Source: Caulobacteraceae bacterium UBA5005 (lineage in GTDB: Bacteria; Pseudomonadota; Alphaproteobacteria; Caulobacterales; Caulobacteraceae). From it: a DNA stretch of 6,512 nt. The stretch spans positions 1,414 through 7,925 of the forward strand of contig DGYN01000104.1 in NCBI GenBank assembly GCA_002398405.1, in the 5' to 3' direction. This document shows positions 1-5,810 of this stretch, piece by piece. Position 1 is the first letter of the stretch. Every line of letters starts with the position of its first letter. A program made the translations under genes and the position numbers. The notes beneath the pieces are model-generated. The model had not been told where the DNA came from and did not search any database. It saw only the letters and a list, made by a program, of their open reading frames with translations.

Positions 1-201
1 AGGGCGGCTGACGTTTTGGATGAAGCGCTTAGAACGCTCGAGTTGTTCCCAGAGCGCGCGCCCAAAACAGGGGCTGCATCAAGGGAGCTGGTCGTTCCAT
101 TCGGACAGGCAGGCTATATCGTCCGTTACCGTATTGAGCGGGCGGATGTGGTTGTGCTGCGCATCTTCCACACCCGCGAACATCGCCCTTTCGGACCCTA
201 A
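1..201 (+). CDS. RelE/ParE-family toxin, C-terminal part (5' truncated by window edge)
   Basis: The frame is open from base 1 to a TAA at 199-201 and gives about 66 residues. The pattern is a helix (AADVLDEALRTLELFPE), then a loop, then beta strands with GYIVRYRI and VVVLRIFHTREHR. This is the typical C-terminal half of RelE/ParE toxins of type II toxin-antitoxin systems, which run about 90-100 residues. About 30 N-terminal residues should therefore lie upstream of the window. TTG at 16 or ATG at 20 could be picked as starts by software, but the homology-like pattern already extends before 16, and ATG 20 is in a different frame. The antitoxin is normally encoded just upstream of such a toxin and would be outside the window. 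ParE members poison DNA gyrase and RelE members cleave mRNA; this fragment does not decide which. The stop overlaps that of the convergent hemoglobin gene. Confidence 0.72.
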   Translation, partial: RAADVLDEALRTLELFPERAPKTGAASRELVVPFGQAGYIVRYRIERADVVVLRIFHTREHRPFGP

Positions 202-692
202 TCCGGCGTCCACGCCTGCGTAGTCCGCACGAACCGTTCGCCCTTGGCCAGCATCACCCCGCTGGCGGTGGCGACGCCCAGTTCCAGGCTTTCGGCGATA
301 CGGCGGGCGCGTTCGATGAAGTGGTCGGCGGCGACGGGAGGGCAAAGGTCGCGGGCCGTCTCGGCGAAAACCTCCAGCCAGCGATCGAAATGGCGGGCGT
401 CGATGGGCAGGGGCAGGTGTTTCGGCATCGGCCGGCCCTGATAGACGCCGGTCGACAGGGCGACCGACGACCAGAACAACTTCATCTGGCCCAGATGCGG
501 ACCCCAGTCCGTGATGCGGTCGGCGAAGATCGGACCGATCAGAAGATCGTCGCGGACGCGGGCGTAGAAGGTCTCGACCAGGGCGTCGATCATCGCCTCG
601 TCTATGCCGGTCTCGTCGCGCAAACGCTGGACGGCGGCTTCGCGGCGCGCGGCGGCGCCGGCGGGGTCTTCGATGCGGAAACGGCTTTCCAT
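198..692 (-). CDS. Group III truncated hemoglobin
   Basis: A 164-residue heme protein of the 2-over-2 globin fold, group III (Campylobacter Ctb type), probably cytoplasmic. By alignment from memory with Ctb the key residues are: Tyr43 at B10 (in FYARVRDD), distal His66 at E7 (DWGPHLGQM), proximal His92 at F8 (MPKHLPLP) and Trp105 at G8 (HFDRWLEVF). The block FWSSVALSTGVYQGRP (73-88) is also typical of the group. The N-terminus is about 20-25 residues longer than in Ctb and is charged (Arg/Glu/Ala-rich). Family members bind O2, NO or CO, and roles in NO or peroxide handling and microaerobic respiration have been proposed; substrate cannot be told here. The ATG at 690-692 is preceded by an AGGA-like stretch. 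The promoter should lie in 693-863, where a 15-bp palindrome sits 37 bases upstream of the start. The 3' end overlaps the toxin gene by 4 bases. Confidence 0.9.
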   Translation of the reverse strand: MESRFRIEDPAGAAARREAAVQRLRDETGIDEAMIDALVETFYARVRDDLLIGPIFADRITDWGPHLGQMKLFWSSVALSTGVYQGRPMPKHLPLPIDARHFDRWLEVFAETARDLCPPVAADHFIERARRIAESLELGVATASGVMLAKGERFVRTTQAWTPD

Positions 693-728
693 GGAGCCGT
701 CCTAGCGGTCTGGCGAGGAGATCGCCAC

Positions 729-743
729 TGGACCGACGGTCCA
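729..743. promoter_or_regulatory. 15-bp palindrome, operator-like, upstream of the hemoglobin gene
   Basis: TGGACCG-A-CGGTCCA is a perfect inverted repeat with 7-base arms around a single A. It lies 37 bases before the hemoglobin start and 121 bases before the small gene on the other strand. The position and symmetry suit a binding site for a dimeric regulator. It does not match the NsrR or FNR/FixK consensus that might be expected for an NO- or oxygen-responsive globin gene. Function is inference only. Confidence 0.3.
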
Positions 744-847
744 CCCCGGAAGCGAGGGTTCACGCGGCCGTGTTCACTTCAGGGGCGACGCGGACTTGCA
801 CATCGCACAAATACGACCCATCCTCTTGTCTCTGACGAGTTTTGAGC

Positions 848-853
848 AGGAGG
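848..853 (+). promoter_or_regulatory. Ribosome binding site of the small gene at 864
   Basis: AGGAGG is a full Shine-Dalgarno match placed 10 bases before the ATG at 864. It is the only strong ribosome binding site between 800 and the ABC-F gene. It therefore favours translation starting at 864 rather than first at the ABC-F ATG (922). Confidence 0.6.
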
Positions 854-863
854 CTCGAAGATC

Positions 864-989
864 ATGATCATCGCACTGGCAACCGGTTCCGCCCTGTCCG
901 CCATGCTGCTCGTGATCCTCCATGCCAACCAGCCCAAGCCGAAGCGCGTTCCCGTCCGCGCTCGCGACCCTCGACAAGGTCGCCGCTAG
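864..989 (+). CDS. Small single-helix membrane protein, 41 residues, unknown function
   Basis: Starts at ATG 864 and stops at TAG 987-989. Residues 2-20 (IIALATGSALSAMLLVILH) form one hydrophobic segment long enough to span the membrane. A polar tail rich in Lys, Arg and Pro follows (NQPKPKRVPVRARDPRQGRR), predicting the C-terminus in the cytoplasm by the positive-inside rule. A perfect AGGAGG precedes it. Codon third positions are mostly G or C up to about base 945, as expected of a real gene in this genome. The last 68 bases overlap the ABC-F gene in another reading frame. I do not recognise a family. It may be a genuine small protein, a leader that couples translation to the ABC-F gene, or less likely a chance frame. 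Confidence 0.5.
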   Translation: MIIALATGSALSAMLLVILHANQPKPKRVPVRARDPRQGRR

Positions 990-2532
990 AACGCCCGCCG
1001 GCGTCACGCTTTTCGACAATCTGAGCCTGACGTTCGGGCCTGAGCGCACCGGCGTCGTCGGTCGCAACGGCGCGGGCAAGAGCACCCTGTTGCGCTTGAT
1101 CTCGGGCGACCTGTCGCCGGCCGAGGGCGCGGTGACGCGCGTCGGGACGATCGGCGTGCTGGATCAGCGCCATGATCCTGCGCCGGGTGAGACGGTCGCC
1201 CAAACGCTGGGCGTCGGCGAAGCCCTGGAGGTGATCGAACGGGCGCTGGCCGGCGAGGGCGACGCAGAAGATCTCGCGAACGCCGACTGGACGCTGGAAC
1301 TGCGGATCGCCGAGATTCTGGCCGAGGTCGGGCTGGCGGACCTGGCCATGGACCGGGCGACGATCAGTCTGAGCGGCGGCGAACAGACCCGGCTGCGGCT
1401 CGCCGGCCTGCTGCTGGCGCGGCCGGACCTGATCCTGCTGGACGAGCCGACCAATCATCTGGATGTCGAGGCGCGGCGACGGGTCGCCGAGGTGCTGGGC
1501 CGCTGGGACGGCGGGGCCGTGGTGGTGAGCCATGACCGCGATCTGCTGCGGCGCATGGACCGGATCGTCGAGGTCTCCGGTCTGGGCGTGACCGTATACG
1601 GCGGGAACTACGATCTCTACGCCGAGCGCAAGGCGACCGAGCGGGCGGCTGCGGAACGCGATCTGGCGGGCGCCGAACGGACGGCCGCCAGGGTGGGGGC
1701 GGAGGCCCAGCGCCGCACGGAGATGAAGGCCCGGCGCGACGCAGCCGGACGGCGCAAGGGCGCCAAGGGCGACATGCCGAAGATCCTGATCGGCGCCAGG
1801 GCGGAGCGGGCCGAGAACAGCGGCGCCGGCGACCGGCAGCTGGCGGCGCGGCAAGCCGCGGAGGCGGAGGCGGCCCTGGCGTCGGCGCGCGAGCGGGTGG
1901 AGCGCACCCGCGCCCTGTCGATCCCCATGCCATCGAGCGGCCTGGCGTCTGGCCGGACCTTGCTGGTTCTGGACGATGCGACCTGGGAGACGCCGCAGGG
2001 GCGCACCGTCGTGGGTCCGGTCAGCCTGCGGCTGACAGGGCCGGAACGGGTGGCGATCACGGGGCCGAACGGGGCCGGCAAGACGACCCTGCTGCGACTG
2101 ATCCATGGGGCGCTGGAACCGACGACCGGGCGAGTGGAGCGGCCGTGTCGGGCGGTGCTGCTGGATCAGGAGGCCGCGATCTTGAAACCGGAGGAAACCC
2201 TGGTCGAGGCCTGGCGGCGGCTCAATCCCGAGGGCTCGATCAATGACGCCCAGGCGGCGCTGGCGCGGTTTCTGTTCCGGAATGTAGCGGCGCATCGCGA
2301 AGTCGGCGCGCTGTCGGGCGGCGAGCGGCTGCGGGCGGCCCTGGCCTGCGTCATGACAGGGGCCAAGCCGCCGCAACTGCTGATTCTGGACGAGCCGACC
2401 AATCACCTGGACCTCGATTCCGTCGCCGCCGTGGAAGTCGCGCTGCGGGCCTATGACGGCGCCCTGATCGTGGTCAGTCATGACGCCGACTTTCTGGACG
2501 CCATTGGGATCGAGCGGACGATAGCCCTCTAG
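922..2532 (+). CDS. ABC-F family ATPase (two tandem ATP-binding domains, no membrane domain)
   Basis: A 536-residue soluble protein with two ABC ATPase domains. Domain 1 has Walker A GRNGAGKST (47-55), the Q-loop Gln near 82, signature LSGGEQ (150-155), Walker B LILLDEP (170-176) and the His switch SHD (203-205). Domain 2 has GPNGAGKTT (381-389), Gln416, LSGGE (464-468), LLILDEP (486-492) and SHD (519-521). A long charged Arg/Ala/Glu-rich linker (about 230-340) joins them, as in ABC-F proteins, which bind the ribosomal E site and act on translation. All catalytic motifs are intact. The subgroup (housekeeping type or antibiotic-resistance type) cannot be assigned from sequence alone. The ATG at 922 is the only possible start because TGA at 913-915 closes the frame upstream and no ATG, GTG or TTG follows before the conserved region. 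It lacks its own Shine-Dalgarno and lies inside the small gene. Its first seven or so codons (CCA, CCA, CGA) are atypical. The stop overlaps that of trmL. Confidence 0.93.
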   Translation: MPTSPSRSAFPSALATLDKVAARTPAGVTLFDNLSLTFGPERTGVVGRNGAGKSTLLRLISGDLSPAEGAVTRVGTIGVLDQRHDPAPGETVAQTLGVGEALEVIERALAGEGDAEDLANADWTLELRIAEILAEVGLADLAMDRATISLSGGEQTRLRLAGLLLARPDLILLDEPTNHLDVEARRRVAEVLGRWDGGAVVVSHDRDLLRRMDRIVEVSGLGVTVYGGNYDLYAERKATERAAAERDLAGAERTAARVGAEAQRRTEMKARRDAAGRRKGAKGDMPKILIGARAERAENSGAGDRQLAARQAAEAEAALASARERVERTRALSIPMPSSGLASGRTLLVLDDATWETPQGRTVVGPVSLRLTGPERVAITGPNGAGKTTLLRLIHGALEPTTGRVERPCRAVLLDQEAAILKPEETLVEAWRRLNPEGSINDAQAALARFLFRNVAAHREVGALSGGERLRAALACVMTGAKPPQLLILDEPTNHLDLDSVAAVEVALRAYDGALIVVSHDADFLDAIGIERTIAL

Positions 2533-2978
2533 CCGATCCCGCCCGTCTGGCGCAGCCCCTCCCACAGGGCGATGCCTGCTGTGACCGACAGGTTCAGCGA
2601 ACGTGCTTCAGAACGCAGCGGAATCAGCACGCGGGCGTCGACGGCGGCGTGGACATAGTCCGGCGCGCCGGATGTTTCCTTGCCGAATAGAAGCGTGTCG
2701 TCGGGGTGAAAGGCGAAATCGGACAGGGGCGTCGCGCCGCGGGTGGTGAACAGAATCAGTCGGCCGGCGGGGCGGTCGCGCTGAAACGCATCCCAGTCGG
2801 CGTGCCGGGTCATGTGCGACAAAGGACCATAGTCGAGCGCCGCTCGCTTCATGGCGCGGTCGTCGAAACGAAAGCCCGTAGGCTCCACGACGTGCAGTTC
2901 CACCCCGAAACAGGCCGACAGCCGGATGCAGGCGCCGACGTTCTGAGGAATGTCCGGTTGAAAAAGAGCGAGACGCAT
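2529..2978 (-). CDS. trmL: tRNA (cytidine/uridine(34)-2'-O)-methyltransferase TrmL
   Basis: A 149-residue SPOUT-class methyltransferase close in length to E. coli TrmL (YibK, about 157). The N-terminal block LALFQPDIPQNVGACIRLSA (3-22) matches the conserved P-E-I-P-x-N-x-G-x-x-x-R-L pattern. LLFGKETSGAP (96-106) and IPLRSEARSLNLSVTAGIA (119-137) are the motifs forming the trefoil-knot S-adenosylmethionine site. TrmL methylates the 2'-hydroxyl of the wobble nucleotide 34 in certain leucine tRNAs. The ATG at 2976-2978 is preceded on the minus strand by AGGGATTAGA, with AGGG correctly spaced. The gene is divergent from petA and convergent with the ABC-F gene, sharing the palindromic CTAG that holds both stops. 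The C-terminus ends soon after the last motif, a little shorter than in E. coli. Confidence 0.93.
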   Translation of the reverse strand: MRLALFQPDIPQNVGACIRLSACFGVELHVVEPTGFRFDDRAMKRAALDYGPLSHMTRHADWDAFQRDRPAGRLILFTTRGATPLSDFAFHPDDTLLFGKETSGAPDYVHAAVDARVLIPLRSEARSLNLSVTAGIALWEGLRQTGGIG

Positions 2979-2984
2979 TCTAAT
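2958..2984 (+). promoter_or_regulatory. Candidate sigma70-like promoter for petABC
   Basis: TTGAAA (2958-2963) and TCTAAT (2979-2984) each match the -35 and -10 consensus at 5 of 6 bases, with a 15-base spacer (a little short). Transcription would start near 2990, giving a petA leader of about 180 bases. The site overlaps the first codons of trmL on the other strand. Caulobacter-type housekeeping promoters often deviate from this consensus, so this is tentative. Confidence 0.35.
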
Positions 2985-3015
2985 CCCTAGATATACGCGG
3001 CCTGGGGGTTTGTCG

Positions 3016-3083
3016 CGGTCTGTCTGCGAACGTTTCGCAAGAAACGTCAGCGACTTGCGGCCTTAGGCCGCAAATACAGACCG
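3016..3083 (+). ncRNA. Candidate structured leader RNA (three-way junction) upstream of petA
   Basis: Three perfect stems fit together. P1 pairs CGGTCTGT (3016-3023) with ACAGACCG (3076-3083). Inside it, P2 pairs ACGTTTC (3030-3036) with GAAACGT (3041-3047) around a GCAA tetraloop. P2 can be extended by CTG (3024-3026) with CAG (3048-3050), leaving a 3-base CGA bulge. P3 pairs TTGCGGCC (3055-3062) with GGCCGCAA (3066-3073) around TTA. P2 abuts P1 directly; four bases (CGAC) separate P2 from P3 and two (AT) separate P3 from P1. The GNRA loop appears only on the petA-sense strand. No T-run follows, so it is not an intrinsic terminator. Its 3' end lies about 90 bases before the petA start. I know of no named RNA family that it matches; a cis-regulatory leader or a small RNA are both possible. 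Confidence 0.4.
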
Positions 3084-3160
3084 GGGGGAATACTGGGTCT
3101 CGCTTTTAGGGTTCGTGCCGCAAAAGAGGAGCGCCAATACAGGCGGTCCCGGCGGTTTTC

Positions 3161-3169
3161 GAGAGGTGA
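3161..3169 (+). promoter_or_regulatory. Ribosome binding site deciding the petA GTG start
   Basis: GAGAGGTGA contains AGAGG and AGGTGA cores 4-6 bases ahead of the GTG at 3173. This supports the GTG start over any internal ATG; the next in-frame ATG lies beyond the twin-arginine segment. Confidence 0.6.
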
Positions 3170-3172
3170 AAC

Positions 3173-3715
3173 GTGGCCGAGACGGGTGTGATTCCGGAAG
3201 GCGAGGGCGATCCGAATCGCCGCGACTTCATCCATATCGCAGCGGGCGCCGCTGCGGTCGGCGCCGGGGCGATGATCGCCTGGCCGCTGATCAACCAGAT
3301 GAACCCCGCCGCCGACACCCTGGCCCTGGCTTCGATCGAGTTCGACCTGACCAAGGTGCAGGAAGGCCAGCAGGTCGTGATCAAATGGCAGGGCAAGCCG
3401 GTCTTCGTGCGCTATCGCACTCCGGCCGAACTGCAGCGCGTCATCGCCGATGATCACGCATCGGACCTGAAACAGCCCCAGACCGACGCCGAGCGCACCA
3501 AGCCAGGCCACGAGAAATATCTGGTCGTGGTCGGATCCTGCACCCACCTGGGCTGCGTGCCGACCTTTGGCGCCGGCGACTACGGCGGCTGGTTCTGCCC
3601 CTGCCACGGCTCGCACTACGACACCTCCGGACGCATCCGCAAAGGTCCGGCGCCCCTCAACCTGGTGGTGCCCGAAATTGCGATCCTGTCCGACACGACG
3701 ATCAAGATCGGGTAG
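3173..3715 (+). CDS. petA: Ubiquinol-cytochrome c reductase iron-sulfur subunit (Rieske protein)
   Basis: A 180-residue Rieske [2Fe-2S] subunit of cytochrome bc1, which takes an electron from ubiquinol at the Qo site and moves it to cytochrome c1 by swinging its soluble domain. Box 1 is CTHLGC (123-128) and box 2 is CPCHGSH (142-148). Cluster ligands are Cys123, His125, Cys142 and His145; Cys128 and Cys144 form the usual disulfide. GPAPLNL (158-164) is the proline loop. The N-terminus carries a twin-arginine-like NRRDF (15-19) followed by a Gly/Ala-rich membrane helix (about 20-40) that stays as an anchor, so the folded protein is expected to be Tat-exported. Start is GTG 3173 with a good Shine-Dalgarno. 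It is first in the petABC-apt run, 11 bases ahead of petB. Length is normal for alphaproteobacteria. Confidence 0.97.
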   Translation: MAETGVIPEGEGDPNRRDFIHIAAGAAAVGAGAMIAWPLINQMNPAADTLALASIEFDLTKVQEGQQVVIKWQGKPVFVRYRTPAELQRVIADDHASDLKQPQTDAERTKPGHEKYLVVVGSCTHLGCVPTFGAGDYGGWFCPCHGSHYDTSGRIRKGPAPLNLVVPEIAILSDTTIKIG

Positions 3716-3726
3716 GGCGGCAAAGA

Positions 3727-4989
3727 ATGAGCGGACCTTCGACCTACCAGCCCAAGACGGGCATCACCCGCTGGCTCGACACGCGCCTGCCGATCCTTCG
3801 GCTGGGCTATGACAGCTTCGTCGACTATCCCACGCCCCGGAACCTGAACTACTGGTGGACCTTCGGGGCCATCCTCAGCTTCTGCCTCGGCATGCAGATC
3901 GTCACCGGCATCGTGCTCGCCATGCACTATGTGCCGCATGTCGATCACGCCTACGCCTCGGTCGAGCGCATCATGCGCGACGTCAACTACGGCTGGCTGA
4001 TCCGCTATCTGCACTCCAACGGCGCCTCGATGTTCTTCATCGCCGTCTACATCCACATGCTGCGCGGCCTCTACTACGGCTCCTACAAGGCCCCCCGCGA
4101 AGTCCTCTGGATCCTGGGCTGCGTCATCTACCTCCTGATGATGGCCACCGGCTTCCTCGGCTATGTCCTGCCCTGGGGTCAGATGAGCTTCCACGGGGCG
4201 GTGGTGATCACCAACCTCTTCGGGGCCCTGCCCCTGGTCGGCGAGCCGATCACCACCTGGCTGTGGGGCGGCTTCGCGGTCGACAATCCGACCCTGAACC
4301 GCTTCTTCTCCCTGCACTACCTGCTGCCGTTCATGATCGCGGGCGTCGTTATCCTGCACATCTGGGCGCTGCACATCTCGGGTCAGAACAACCCCATCGG
4401 CGTCGATCCCAAGTCCAAGGCCGACACCGTTCCCTTCACCCCCTATGCGACGGTGAAGGATGGCTTCGCGGTCACCCTGTTCCTGATCCTGTTCGGCTAC
4501 TTCGTGTTCTATAATCCGAACGCGCTTGGCCACCCGGACAACTACATCCCGGCCAACCCCTTGGTCACCCCGACCCACATCGTGCCCGAATGGTACTACC
4601 TGCCGTTCTACGCGATCCTGCGCGCCATCCCGGACAAGCTGACCGGCGTCCTGGCCATGTTCGCCTCGATCGGCGTGCTCTTCATCCTGCCCTGGCTCGA
4701 CAGCTCCAAGGTCAAGTCCCTGCGCTTCCGTCCGACGGCCCGCTGGTTCTTCATCCTGTTCGTCATCGACGCCTTCGTGCTGGGCTTCTGCGGCGCCAAC
4801 TCGCCCGACGCCTTCGTCTTCCAGGTGGGCGACGGAATCGGCCTGAACTGGGTCTGGCTGTCGCGGATCGCCATGGCCTACTGGTTCATCTATTTCATCA
4901 TCATCATCCCGGCGCTGGGCCTGTTCGAAAAGACCCTGCCGGTGCCGGACACCATCTCCTCTCCGGTTCTGAAGAAAGAAGAGGCTTAA
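3727..4989 (+). CDS. petB: Cytochrome b of the cytochrome bc1 complex
   Basis: A 420-residue inner-membrane subunit with about eight hydrophobic helices, carrying hemes bL and bH and both quinone sites. Heme ligands by pattern are His96 and His110 (helix B) and His197 and His211 (helix D), each pair 14 apart; by analogy with the mitochondrial protein bL uses His96/His197 and bH uses His110/His211. PEWY (287-290) is the Qo-site signature. It is a full-length, unsplit cytochrome b, as in bc1, and is not fused to cytochrome c1 as in some Rhizobiales (fbcH). ATG 3727 is preceded by AGGGCGG at 3714-3720, overlapping the petA stop, which suggests translational coupling. Codons lean strongly to C at third positions, consistent with high expression. 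Confidence 0.98.
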   Translation: MSGPSTYQPKTGITRWLDTRLPILRLGYDSFVDYPTPRNLNYWWTFGAILSFCLGMQIVTGIVLAMHYVPHVDHAYASVERIMRDVNYGWLIRYLHSNGASMFFIAVYIHMLRGLYYGSYKAPREVLWILGCVIYLLMMATGFLGYVLPWGQMSFHGAVVITNLFGALPLVGEPITTWLWGGFAVDNPTLNRFFSLHYLLPFMIAGVVILHIWALHISGQNNPIGVDPKSKADTVPFTPYATVKDGFAVTLFLILFGYFVFYNPNALGHPDNYIPANPLVTPTHIVPEWYYLPFYAILRAIPDKLTGVLAMFASIGVLFILPWLDSSKVKSLRFRPTARWFFILFVIDAFVLGFCGANSPDAFVFQVGDGIGLNWVWLSRIAMAYWFIYFIIIIPALGLFEKTLPVPDTISSPVLKKEEA

Positions 4990-4993
4990 GGCC

Positions 4994-5797
4994 ATGCTGC
5001 GCAAAACCCTCGCCTTCGCAGCGGTCGTCGGCCTTCTGACCGCCGGCGTGGCTCTCGCCGCCGGCGACGCCAAGCACCCCCATAAGCAAGCCTGGTCCTT
5101 CGCCGGGCCCCTCGGCAAGTTCGACCAGGCCGAGCTGCAGCGCGGCTTCAAGGTCTACAAGGAAGTGTGCGCCGCCTGCCACTCCCTGAGCATGATGTCG
5201 TTCCGCAACCTCGGGGAAAAGCACGGGCCGTTCTACGATCCCGAATTCCCCAACCCCAACGACAACCCCTATGTGAAGGCCATCGCGGCGGACTGGGTCC
5301 TGCAGGTCAACGACATCGACGGCGAGACGGGCGACCCCATCAAGCGGCCGGCGACGACCGCGGACAGGTTCCCCAACCCCTATCCGAACTCGGTGGCCGC
5401 GGCGGCCGGCAACGGCGGGGCGGTCCCTCCCGACCTTTCGGTGATCATCAAGGCCCGGCACGATGGGGCGAACTATGTCTATTCGCTGTTGACCGGCTAC
5501 TCGGCCGCTCCGGCCGGTGTGCAAAAGACTCCGGCCCAGCATTATAACGAGTACTTCCCCGGTCACCTGATCGCCATGCCGCCGCCGCTCACCGTCAATA
5601 AGGTGACCTTCGACGACAACACCGTGGCCAGTGTGAAAAACCAGGCCAAGGCGGTCACCGCCTTCCTCGCCTGGGCTTCGGAGCCCAAACAGACTGAGCG
5701 CAAGCAGACGGGCCTGGCGGTGATGATCTACCTCATCCTCCTGTCGCTGCTCGTCTATGCGAGCTACCGCCGGGTGTGGCGTAACGAGAGCCACTAG
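4994..5797 (+). CDS. petC: Cytochrome c1 of the cytochrome bc1 complex
   Basis: A 267-residue membrane-anchored c-type cytochrome that receives the electron from the Rieske protein and passes it to soluble or membrane cytochrome c. A Sec signal peptide (KTLAFAAVVGLLTAGVALAA, 4-23) ends in an Ala-rich cleavage region. CAACH (59-63) binds heme c with His63 as axial ligand; Met195 in MPPPL is the likely sixth ligand. A C-terminal helix (about 239-257, VMIYLILLSLLVYASY region) anchors the domain, followed by a positive tail (RRVWRNESH). ATG 4994 lies 4 bases after the petB stop, with GAAGAGG at 4978-4984 inside the petB end as Shine-Dalgarno, so translation is probably coupled. Length is usual for the family. 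Confidence 0.97.
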   Translation: MLRKTLAFAAVVGLLTAGVALAAGDAKHPHKQAWSFAGPLGKFDQAELQRGFKVYKEVCAACHSLSMMSFRNLGEKHGPFYDPEFPNPNDNPYVKAIAADWVLQVNDIDGETGDPIKRPATTADRFPNPYPNSVAAAAGNGGAVPPDLSVIIKARHDGANYVYSLLTGYSAAPAGVQKTPAQHYNEYFPGHLIAMPPPLTVNKVTFDDNTVASVKNQAKAVTAFLAWASEPKQTERKQTGLAVMIYLILLSLLVYASYRRVWRNESH

Positions 5798-5810
5798 GGA
5801 CATCGTGCGG

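Noticed and set aside
796..824. TTGCAC as a -35 element for the small gene and ABC-F
   Set aside because: No acceptable -10 sequence occurs at 15-19 bases, nor a Caulobacter-type -10 at its spacing.
321..845. 174-codon forward frame antisense to the hemoglobin gene
   Set aside because: The minus strand encodes a clear truncated hemoglobin; the forward translation shows no family features.
860..869. GATCATGATC palindrome over the small gene start
   Set aside because: A 10-bp palindrome around an ATG is common by chance and has no supporting context.
868..2565. 565-codon open frame antisense to the ABC-F gene
   Set aside because: It mirrors a high-GC gene; the translation is low-complexity Arg/Gln/Pro-rich with no domain, while the forward frame has full ABC motifs.
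3055..3073. Intrinsic terminator reading of the TTGCGGCC/GGCCGCAA hairpin
   Set aside because: No T-run follows on either strand, and it lies upstream of genes on both sides.
3118..3142. Short repeats CCGCAAA and AATACAG near 3068-3079 and again near 3118-3142
   Set aside because: Seven-base matches with different spacing; too short to call a repeat or operator pair.
3616..5151. 511-codon open frame antisense to petB and petC
   Set aside because: Charged, Asp/Val/Gln/His-rich translation with no recognisable fold, produced by the C-biased third positions of the real genes.
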